Of a stretch of DNA of 64,000 nt, positions 55,201-64,000 are shown one piece after another. The stretch's first letter is position 1; every line of letters starts with the position of its first letter. Under the pieces are notes generated by a model. The model was given only the letters and a program-made list of their open reading frames with translations. It ran no database searches and was not told the DNA's origin. The stretch is from Cercophora sp. LCS_1 (lineage: Eukaryota > Ascomycota > Sordariomycetes > Sordariales > Lasiosphaeriaceae): NCBI GenBank assembly GCA_036250225.1, contig JAPZLL010000039.1, positions 62,001 to 126,000 on the forward strand, written 5' to 3'. A program made the translations under genes and the position numbers.

Positions 55201-58200
55201 ACCGAGCAAGACCGGCATCATCGGAGCGGCGGTGCACTCCCGTCGGAAGACAACGGACTCCAACTGGATGATGGAGTCGAAGGACGTCGGGTGGATGGTG
55301 TGCGGCTGCTGGTAGTGGCCCGGCATCTGCGACTCAATGTCCTCGATGACGATCTTAGCGAAGCCGGAGTTCTTGCCAACGCTGATCTCCTTCATGCCCT
55401 GGAAGCAGGGGCCATACTCGTTGCCGGACGCCGTCATGGAAGTATATTCCTGGATGACGTCGACGGGGTTGGGGCAGTTGGACTTGATCCGCTTCAGCCA
55501 CTCATCAGCTGCGGCTGCCGTAAGATGGCCGAGACCGTCATCTCGGGCGCCCACGATCCCCTCTCCCGTCTGGGGTTGCTGGACTTCACCAGTGACGGTG
55601 TCCCAAGAGACGAGGCCACTGCAGTTGTCAACCCACAGGTCGTCCTGAACATCGTAGGAAAGAACGCGGAAGTTCTCCCACGGCGTGCCTGTGTGCTGAC
55701 GTGATGGGGTGATGACGAGCTGCATCTCGACCTCTCGGCTGCCCTTGGCGCCTATGTCATGCACAACGACAGGCTTGTCAAAGGTGACGTTGCGGAAGTT
55801 GACGTTCTTGATGGTGCCTAGAAGCTTGCGAATGTGCTGCAGCTGCTTCACGGCCTCGATAGCCATGATGAGGTATCCAACGCCGGGGAAAATGACAAAG
55901 TTCTCGACAACGTGGTCCCGAAGCCAGGGAGTGGCCTCAAGGTTGGCGTGGTACCTCCATCGCGGCTCGTACGGTGAACTCTGCACATCAAAGAGACCGA
56001 GGAGGTCGTGGTAGGGGAAGTGGCGCTGACGGTAGCTCTTGCTGAGCCGCGACTCGTGCCAGTACGTGGTTGAGTGGTCCCAGGGATATTTGGGAAGACC
56101 GCTGATGACCTTCCCTCGGGGACTCACGCCGTTAAATTGGAGCAGAGCGCCGGACTCAAACACCTTTCCTGCCAGGGCCAAAACGGTGCGTACCGCGCTC
56201 TCGTTTCGGACAAGACAGGGGATGTACTCGTACTTGAAGGACGCGCCCGACGACAGCCTGAAGTTAGAAAGCGACTGTCTCAGGGGTCCTGCTAGCGCGG
56301 CGTGAGGCCCAACCTCGATGACCACGTTGTTTGCCGTTGTGTACGCGGCAGACGCGTGTTCCGCCACCAGCTGGGCGGCGGCGCTGAACTTGACCTGCGA
56401 CACAAGGTTGGAAACCCAGTACGCAGGACCAAAGTCGGCCTCCTTGCGGGCGCCGACAACAGACGAGAAGAACGCAACGCCATCCCGCGGCGCGCCGTGC
56501 TCCATTCCTTCCAGGGAAGCGAGATACGCCTGCGCAACAACCTCCATGTGGTGGGAATGGTACGCCGAGTCGACCTGGAGCCGTCTGTTGAACACACCTG
56601 CGATGTCCAAGACCTGGCTGAGCTCCAGGATGGCATCAACATCGCCAGAGATGGTGGTGCTCTCCGGGCTGTTAACACAAGCCACCGTCACCTTGCCGTG
56701 CTCGGGATTCAGCTGGGCAATCCTCTTCAGGATGGCCTCTTCGCCCTCTCCCGCAGCCAGCATACCGCCGGCCGTCTTATTCAGCCCCTTGGCCTCGAAC
56801 GAGTAGATGCCGCGCATGTAAGCCACACGCATGGCAGACTCCCTGCTCAAAGCACCAACAGCATACGCAGCTGCTACCTCGCCGGAACTGTGCCCGCACA
56901 CGGCCTCGGGACTGATGCCATATGTCTCGAGCAGATCAACAAGCGCAATCTGCACGGCCGTCGTGCAAGGCTGCGAGAACCGAGCCTCGCCGATTCGTGA
57001 AGATGTCTTGTCCCTTGACAGCTCCTCGACTAGATCCCATTCACACCCGAGAGACTTCATGATGCGATTGGAGTCGCCGATGGAAGCGGCGAAGACGCCC
57101 AAGGTGGAGAGAAGCTCCCGGCCCATGGCAAACCATTGGGCGCCTTGGCCTGTAAAGACGAAGGAGAGGGCTACGTCGCGGGAGGACTTGATGGGCTTGA
57201 GCTTGGGGTCGCTCAGGGCGACTTCGAGGTCCTGGCTGCTGGTAGCTACCACACTGCAGCGCCAGGGGAGCTTGGAGCGGCGGACGTTGAGGGTGTAGGC
57301 TAGGTCAGTGAAGGGGGTGGATTCACCAGCGGGAGTAGAGAGCCATCGGCGGAGGTTGGTGATCATGATTGTCAGGGAGGCTTCGGAGTTGGCGGAGAGA
57401 GTGATGAGGCTGTCTTTGGGGAGTTTTGCGTGGCCGTTGATACCGTTGGTACCATTTGTGCCAATTGTGTGGCCATTGGTGTGACCGTGGATGCCGTTGG
57501 GGTGAGAGTGGCCGTTCACTCCGATGGTATGCCCGTTGGCGTGCCCGTTGACGCCATTGGCGCCGTTGGTGTAGCCATTGGCATGACCATTGGCGTGGCC
57601 ATTTGCCGTGGGCGCGTCGTATGCCTCAAGAATGGCATGGGCGTTGGTTCCGCCATAGCCCTGTGGGATGTCAGTCGGCACTTCCCAAAAAAGGTAAGTC
57701 CTAACTCACAAAGCTGTTCACTGAAACACGCCTTGGGCCTGTGTGGCCTTCGGGAGCCAGCGGCGTCAGTTCCAGTGGAACCTTGATGCCTCTCTCCTCG
57801 AGATGAAGCGACGGCTTGGGGTTGATGAAGTTGAGTTGGGGCGGTATTTGGTTCTGTTTCAGAACCATGATGGCCTTGACCAAGCTAGCCACACCGCTGG
57901 CCGCCTCCAGATGTCCAATGTTGGACTTGACGCTACCCTGGGGTCCATGTCAGCATTCTTTCTCAGGTGAGTCTTGGGAGCAACTTACCACAGGGAGCTC
58001 TGTCCTTCGGCCAGCTTCACGACCAAACACCTTGGCGATGGACGAGATCTCGGCACTGTCACCGGCCTGCGTTCCCGTTCCGTGGCTCTCGACGAACAGG
58101 GTCTCGGTGGGATCGAGACCGGCCTTGGCATAAACCGACCGTGCCAACGCTTCCTGTGCGTCGGGGTTGGGGAGAAAAATGCCAGAGGTCTTGCCGTCGT

Positions 58201-59172
58201 GGTTTGATCCCGACTCGACAATGACAGCGTGGATCATGTCGCCGTCTGCCACGGCCTGATCCAGACGCTTCAGGACGAGGACACCGAGGCCCTCTCCTCG
58301 TGCATCTTGCGGTGGTTAGTATCGAGCCTCAGGATTTGTGATGATCTCACTTACAGCCAGCACCACGGTCATCAAAGGTGTAACACCTCCCGTCCGTATT
58401 TGTGAGTTGCCTGGCCATGATCAGTCTCGCTCATCCAGGACCTTGCAAGAGACTCAACTTACGACATGGCAATGGACTGGTCAGGGCTCAACAGCAACTG
58501 ACTCGCGCCAGCAAGCGATAATATCGCATCACCAGACCTCAACACCTCACAAGCCTGATGCACAGCCAACAAACCACCAGACTGTCTCCTCGTCAGCTCC
58601 ACCCCCAATCTCACTCACCCATCAGTATCAGCAGAAGAAAAACTCACACATCCCGTATCCAACGTATTGGAAGTCCCCTTCAAATCCAACAAGTACGAGA
58701 TCCGATTCGACAGAATCGCATCTCCACTCCCAATAATGTGCGTCTTGTGCAGCTGCTGCCCGTCCTTGTAGCCCATCCGATCATAATCCCTCGCAAACGT
58801 AGCCATGTGCACCGACGTCGCCGACCCGCGCAGACTCTCGACGGGAATACCCGCATCCTCGATGGCCTCGTACGCGACCTCGAGCACGAGTCGTTGCTGG
58901 GGATCAACGCCCGTTGCTTCGGCGCTGGGGATGCCGAAGAAACGCGCATCAAACTTGGACACGTCGTCTTGCAGAAAGTAGGCGTGGCTGAAGTTGGTGG
59001 CTTCCTTTTGGTCTGGGTTCTTGTGGTAAAAGGCTTTCCAGTCCCATCGCGATCGGGGGACCTCTGTGAAGCCGTCGCGCGAGGAGGCGAGCATGGACCA
59101 GAGGGATTGAGGACTGTCGGCGCCGCCGGGGAGACGGCATGCCATGCCGATGATGGCGATTCGGCGGTCCAT
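49204..59172 (-). CDS. Highly reducing PKS with C-terminal carnitine-acyltransferase-type domain (3233 aa)
   Basis: Six exons, complement of 49204-57660, 57710-57937, 57989-58305, 58355-58410, 58463-58581 and 58648-59172, give 3233 aa. KS (1-430): active Cys in DTGCSGG, HGTGTQ, SVKSNIGHLEA. AT (about 580-900): FTGQGAQW, active Ser in GHSSGEV. DH (about 960-1230): DHVVENFVIFPGVGY and FDSII. MT (about 1480): LEIGAGTGGATF. ER (about 1940-2060): GVGQAAIQLA. KR (about 2230-2400): GGGLGDLGKRM, YAAGN. ACP (about 2550): GLDSLVSIE. From about 2650 to the end, an acyltransferase of the choline/carnitine family, with RVPQLKCDKMV, catalytic-His motif EHGVVDGT (about 2948) and HFHTGRADALQRATP. Asn-Gly-rich linkers join KS to AT and ACP to acyltransferase. 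Reducing PKSs build chains from malonyl-CoA. The terminal domain likely releases the chain by transfer to an alcohol or carnitine-like acceptor. Confidence 0.95.
50965..51095 (-). repeat. Asn-Gly repeat linker, ACP to acyltransferase
   Basis: Coding repeat inside the PKS: NGATNGSTNGDTNGHTNG, in steps of four residues (12 bases). It lies between the ACP and the terminal acyltransferase domain. Confidence 0.85.
57425..57610 (-). repeat. Asn-Gly-His repeat linker, KS to AT
   Basis: Coding repeat inside the PKS of about 62 residues, rich in NGHANGH, NGYTNG, NGVNGH and NGHTIG units. It has almost no other residues and sits between the KS and AT domains, where HR-PKSs normally have a shorter, non-repetitive linker. 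Confidence 0.88.
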
Positions 59173-60314
59173 TTTTTTTTCTTCTTTGTGGGCGACCGAG
59201 GATGTAAGATGGGATGGAGTGGGATGGTACAGGCTACGGAGTGGTAGGGAAAGGGAGCAGTGGATTGACTGATGGACTGACTGACTGCCAGAGAAAAACA
59301 TGTGGTGATCATGGTGGTTTTGTTTTGTGTCAGGGGCATCGATATATACATGCATCTATCGCGGCGCTGTTGGTTGGCAGCGCCTGCTCACTGCGATATT
59401 TAGTTATAGGGGAAGGACTTTTGCGGTGGCGGGACTTATGGCCTTAGCGAGGTGAAACGATGGATTGCATATATGCGCGGGCGGGCCCGGTCCGTGGCGA
59501 GGTGTGGCATGGCATGGGCATGGGTCGGCGTTTTTGACGGGAAGCTTGTTGGCTGGCTGTTGGCTGCTCTGACAGGGGAGCTTGTTCAGACGGGATTTAG
59601 GAACGGAGTTGGATGCAGGGGTCGGTTGGCGTTTGCATCAAGCATCAATAGTTGCATCTTCAATAAACCCCCCTATCGACCGCCGAACCGGGCTGGTTGG
59701 TGTATGGGGGCCGGCGTTAGTTGACGAGAAGGGGTCTCGATCGCTGGAGGATTTGCTGACTAGCTCGTAGTGGGCAGACAAGGCGACGATGCGATGCGAA
59801 GCAGGTGACTAGATATTGGCGTTGCATTTGTCATGTTGGTTTGCATGTTGGGTGGGTTGTTTTCCCGGTGTTGCTGCAAGTCCCCACAGGTTTTCAATGG
59901 GGAATTCAATATCTGTTAGGCTAATGTGACGGCGGTTTTACAGGTACTGGCTGGGGCTTGGTCCAACTGAAAGGCGGGAGATGGCCACCCTGGAGTCCAT
60001 GGAGTCGCGGAGTCGCACGGGAATCGGATATTCTTACCTAAGACCGCACCCTAGACGATCCGTGCAGAATGGGGCACGTTGGGCCCTTGTTGACCTGGCC
60101 AACAGAGGAGTTCGCCGCAATTTCGAAATCCGGTCCCAGACCCGTGGCTCTCGATTCCCGGGCGGACGGGCGAAAAGCAGTGCGACGACACCCGCGCCGA
60201 GTGGGAAACACATGCAAGAGAAACGCGAGATAGATTGGCCTCTCGTCTTTTTTTTCAGTGTCTTTGCTATATACCACCCCGACAGATAACCATTCACTAC
60301 CACTTGTTCTCTAC
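59173..60314 (-). promoter_or_regulatory. PKS promoter region with palindrome and TATA element
   Basis: Reading toward the PKS, a perfect inverted repeat GGCGCTG-N8-CAGCGCC (59363-59384) is followed about 15 bases later by a TATATAT element (59342-59348), about 170 bases upstream of the ATG. The palindrome is the right size for a dimeric zinc-cluster regulator. The remaining 900 bases up to the dioxygenase 3' end hold no gene. Confidence 0.55.
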
Positions 60315-61528
60315 CTAGTAGGGCTGGATACCCGCCAGCTTCAGGATGGCCTCCGTGATTACAGGCTTCTCCAGCGGCTCGTCCCTCTCCCCGGGACACA
60401 CCTTGCCGTTGCGCATCGCCTTGCCATTGCCCCAGATGTTGCAGTGCGGCCAATGCGTCGACGCCTCAAATTTCCTGAACAGCTCGGCTTTGGCTACCAG
60501 ATCCTCGGGTGTTGCCAGCTTGGCCGGCGCAAATGTAGCATACAAGATGGTGCGGATGATGTCACTCTCCGGCAGTCGCGCGTAGTGCACCGTCCTCGAG
60601 TCCCAGATGATGACATCGCCGGGCTCGGCGTCCACCTTGATGAGCTTGCATCCGTGGTCTTCGTACCACTTGACGTCTTCATCGCTGAAGCCGTACCAGT
60701 CCACCTGGCCCGGTGCACCCTCGGCCTTGGCCTTGGGGGGACGCTCGGTGAAGAACTGCTCAAACAGCTCCGAGCTGCCTTGGTAGAGAACCAGGCCGCC
60801 GTCCTTGGGACCAGCCGGCGAGAGGTTGATGATGCCTTGCACGCAGACGAGACCCTTGCGGGTGGGCGACTGGTCGACGTGCGGCCAGGGCGTCCACGAC
60901 ACGTCGGTACGGCCTGGGAGGGTGATGTTTGGGGCATCGAACGAGACAAGAAGCTCATCTGTGCCCCAGAGGTGCGCAAAAGGGGCGATCACACCGGGCT
61001 CGCTTGGTGGCGGTGGGGTTAGTATGGTAGGTACCCAGATGCGGGACTGGGACTGGGAAAGAGCAGGACGTGGGTGGTAGATCGCACCTACCTTCGTGCC
61101 TCCCACGCCCACTTTTCGTGGGCCGCGCAGTAGTTGATGATCATCCCACCCTTCATCATCATGGGAAGGTGCTCCTGGACCCATGTCGACTTGTCGTTGA
61201 CGTCGAAGCCAAAGTCAAACTTGGCGAACCAGTCGAGCATCTGCTGTCTGTACAACAGCGCCCGTTCGCGCGGGATGGCGCCCTTGACGACGTAGTAACT
61301 GTTCTTGAAAAAGTCGTCGCGCCAGTCGCCAAGGGCCCCTTTGGAGGTGGCCTGCGATGACAGGATGTCGGTGTTGCCCCGGAGGTCGGCCTCGGCGTAG
61401 TCGACCGACACGTCGTTGCTGGTGTCCAGGTAGCCGTGGTCCGCCTTGGTGAGCTTGGCCTTGGGTGGCATCGCGCTAGCGACGTCGTCGACCGTGGGCT
61501 GCAAGTCTGCGATAGCTGAGGGAGCCAT
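60315..61528 (-). CDS. Phytanoyl-CoA-dioxygenase-like Fe(II)/2-oxoglutarate enzyme (374 aa)
   Basis: Two exons, complement of 60315-61002 and 61092-61528 (intron 89 nt), give 374 aa. The facial triad is visible: H and D in WTPWPHVDQS and the distal H in WDSRTVHYARLP, with the 2-oxoglutarate-binding Arg in DIIRTILYATFAP. The N-terminal half has the PhyH-like DDFFKNSYYVVKGAIPRER. Enzymes of this family hydroxylate, desaturate or cyclise lipophilic substrates, and in fungal clusters they tailor polyketides and terpenoids. Same strand as the PKS and 1.1 kb upstream of it; divergent from the P450. The exact reaction is not deducible. The 12 residues before the C-terminal stop (ITEAILKLAGIQPY) are intact, so the gene appears complete. 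Confidence 0.9.
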
Positions 61529-62478
61529 TATTGGTTGAGACGCGATATGAGGATATGGGAGGAGCTGGCTGATGGACGGCAGGACAGGGAACTTTGTTGC
61601 GTTGTGATGCTTCAGATCATCAAAGTGGTTTTATGTAACTAAGTGTTTTCTCGAGCCGAGAGACATGGTGGCAAATGCCATTATCGACGTGTGCGATTCT
61701 GCAACCTTGGTGATGCACTTTCCTGGGTGTGGTAGCATTCCTCGTTCTGTCCTGTTTTGGACGCATCCTTCAGGATTTCGTCTGCATCGGGCAAGGATTG
61801 ACGCTATTGCCCTTGGCAGGGCGTCGTTTGTAGCTTGCTCAGCCCTACAAGCACAGTGTTAGCGAGGGATTTACGGCCGATACAACGTCGGGCGGCAGCT
61901 GTGGGGCCCCCCACGCTGGCTGCAGTGGATGAGATGAGCCCACTGTGGGACGACGGGGAGACCGACGGGAGCACGTAAGGTACGTACGCGCCCGCACTGT
62001 GGATCAATGAAGCTCGCTAATGCGCTGTGGGCAACACAACAGCACCTGAATCCAGGCCATGCTACCTCGTCTGCAAGGAGCTGCGTCCGCGGAGGCTGGT
62101 CGACGGATAGGCAACCGCGACAGTACCTTAGGTAGCTCGGCCGCTGCCCGGGCGTAAACCCCGTCGGAGAGGTGGAGCCAAAGACACTGAGGATTTTTTG
62201 GGCTTCAGCGTAGTCAGTTTCACTGCTGCGGCCATGGTGCCATGAGAGCTTGCATGCTGAGGGTTGCTGCGCATCTCGTCTGGGTCTTGCTATATCCAAC
62301 ACGACTCGTTATGTGAATGCGCAGCGCCTGGACAGCAGATTACTGCGCCGTGCCACATGATCGAGATGGCTGGATGATCCCGCTCCTCCGAAACCAGCTG
62401 GCTCATTACTGTAGCCCATCTGTTGGGTTCTCGCATTGAGATTCGTCGAACAAGACACTGTGAACGATCACATCCACC
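61529..62478. promoter_or_regulatory. Divergent promoter region, dioxygenase and P450
   Basis: 950 bases between the two divergent tailoring genes, so a shared control region is likely. A short inverted repeat GTGGGG-CC-CCCCAC lies at 61901-61914. No gene is seen. Confidence 0.5.
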
Positions 62479-64000
62479 ATGGCCATGTTCATCACACCAG
62501 CCGTCTCGTTCATCGGCCTACTGTGCCTTGCCATTGGTTCAGCTGCTGCCGTCCTGCTCAGGTACTTTCTTGCGAGCCGTCGGCCCCGGAACTTCCCGCC
62601 CGGTCCACCGACAGTTCCCTTCATCGGCAACGTCAGTCAGATCCCTCAGGCCAAGGCATTCCTGAAGTATGTCAATCATCACGTAGTAAACAAGAGTGAA
62701 GACAATCTCATGTCCTTAGATTCCACGAATGGCAAGCAGATTACGGCTCTATCATAGGCCTGAAATTTGCCTCCCAAAACGCCGTTATTCTAAACAACTA
62801 CAAACATGTCAAAGCGTGAGTCCCCGTAAAAAGCCATGTCCGCCACATCAAGAGACTAAACATACAAAGTCTCTTCGACCAACGTGGCTCCATCTACTCA
62901 AGCCGGGCAAACACCTACATAGCCAACCACCTTGTCTGCCCTGGTGAAATCCACCTCCTACTGCTGCAATACGGCCCAGAATGGCGCAAACAACGCAAAA
63001 TCGTGCAATCCCTCCTCAACATCAACGTAGTCGACAAGCTCCTCCCCTTGCAAAACGCCGAAGCAACGCAAACCATGTACGAGCTCGTCCAAGACCCAGC
63101 GGGCTACTACGACCACATCCGGCGGTACACGACCGCCGTCATCCTGGCGTCCGTCTACGGCCAACGCGGTAAAACATTCGACGCGCCCAACGTCCAGGCC
63201 TTGTACCACGCCCAGGACCAGTTCACCGCCATCCTGGAGCAGGGCGCCACGCCGCCCGTTGACGCCTTTCCCTTTCTCAAGCACATGCCCTCCTTCCTGG
63301 CCCCGTGGAAGAAATGGGCCAAGGCGGTGCGCAAGGAGCAAAAGGGGCTGTACATGCGTCTTGTCGACGAGACGCGTGAACGGTTGGCTGTGGGTAAGGC
63401 CAAAGATTGTTTACTCGCCCAGATTTTGGAAGCGCAGGAGAAGAATGAGATGGATGATGAGCATGCTGCTTACTTGGCTGGGAACATGGTATGTCCATCG
63501 TCGTACTCTGAAAATACACCGCTGACGAGAGAAAAAGATGGAAGCAGGCTCCGACACAACAGCCTCAACCCTCCTCTCCTTCCTCCTCGCCATGATCAAA
63601 TACCCGCACGAGCTCGCCAAAGCCCAAGCCGAAGTCGATCGCGTCTGCGGTTCTGACAGATCGCCCGGCTCGGAGGACATCCACAACCTGCCCTTCATCA
63701 AAGCCTGCATGGACGAGACGCTGCGGTGGCGACCAACAGCGGCGGGCGGCGTCCCGCACATGCTGACGCGCGACGATGAGTACGAAGGTTTCGTTTTCCC
63801 CAAGGGAACCATCTTTTTCGCGAACACGTGGGCGATTAATAATGATGAGAATGAGTTTGAGACACCCGAGAAGTTCATGCCCGAGAGGTTTGTGGGGAAT
63901 GAGTATGGCACCAGAGTGCCCGTGATCAAGGAAAAGGATGATCGTCGACGGACGTCGTACGCCTTTGGGGCGGGGAGGAGGGCGTGTCCCGGGAGTTGGT
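62479..64000 (+). CDS. Cytochrome P450, cut by the window edge
   Basis: Four exons visible, 62479-62666, 62720-62815, 62870-63488 and 63538 to the edge, giving 455 codons before the cut. The N-terminal anchor FIGLLCLAIGSAAAVLLRY precedes the Pro-rich hinge NFPPGPPTVPFIGN. Later signatures: the oxygen-binding helix AGSDTT, the K-helix ExxR (DETLRWRP), PERF, and the heme-binding loop FGAGRRACPG whose Cys ligand is present. The last 40-60 residues lie beyond the window. It is an ER-bound monooxygenase of the fungal CYP type that resembles O-methylsterigmatocystin-oxidoreductase-like enzymes. Position next to the dioxygenase and PKS suggests a tailoring oxidation of the polyketide; the substrate is inferred only. 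Confidence 0.92.

Noticed and set aside
54766..55704. Long open frame of 312 codons on the plus strand inside the PKS
   Set aside because: It is antisense to the MT and DH region, has no domain and simply mirrors the codon bias of the real gene. The same holds for plus-strand frames at 52828-53439 and 56302-57000.
57425..57610. Possible CRISPR-like or satellite array
   Set aside because: The repeats are in frame, encode Asn-Gly units and have no spacer structure.

Overview
The window is nuclear DNA of a filamentous ascomycete (Pezizomycotina, most likely a Sordariomycete). Reasons: protein genes carry many short introns of about 45-90 nt with GT..AG borders, two fungal zinc-cluster regulators and a highly reducing polyketide synthase (HR-PKS) are present, and single-copy eukaryotic genes (MSH6, DPH2, mitochondrial carrier, ketoacid CoA-transferase) lie between them. 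Exon borders given here were worked out by reading splice sites and checking reading phase; none has been checked against RNA.

Layout. 1-2.5 kb: no recognisable gene. 2.5-3.4 kb: C2H2 zinc-finger protein. 3.4-7.4 kb: gene-poor, with a pair of hairpin repeats, a decayed-looking zinc-cluster regulator and an exon pair encoding a duplicated Cys-rich motif. 7.7-23.9 kb: ordinary genes (beta-carbonic anhydrase, GPI-type fasciclin protein, secreted beta-propeller, AAA ATPase, a STAND-like protein, an NmrA-like oxidoreductase, a DUF1996 secreted protein, an intron-bearing tRNA-Ala, DPH2). 24.1-27.7 kb: an array of small single-pass membrane proteins on one strand, several with PPxY tails, one broken by an in-frame TGA. 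28.5-43.9 kb: MSH6, a histidine-acid-phosphatase-like protein, a seven-exon zinc-cluster regulator, a mitochondrial dicarboxylate-type carrier, an AhpD-like protein and a mitochondrial succinyl-CoA:3-ketoacid CoA-transferase.

44.9 kb to the right edge is a secondary-metabolite gene cluster: an MFS transporter, a UDP-glycosyltransferase, a 3233-aa HR-PKS (KS-AT-DH-MT-ER-KR-ACP) ending in a carnitine-acyltransferase-type domain, a phytanoyl-CoA-dioxygenase-like Fe(II)/2-oxoglutarate enzyme, and a cytochrome P450 cut by the window edge. The inferred pathway is a C-methylated reduced chain, released by the terminal acyltransferase onto an alcohol acceptor, oxidised by the dioxygenase and P450, glycosylated, and exported. 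The regulator at 35.8-38.5 kb and the CoA-transferase are near but not clearly part of the cluster. The points most worth a second look are the acyltransferase-terminated PKS paired with a glycosyltransferase, the PPxY membrane-protein array, the duplicated Cys motif at 6.5-6.9 kb, and the palindrome in the PKS promoter.
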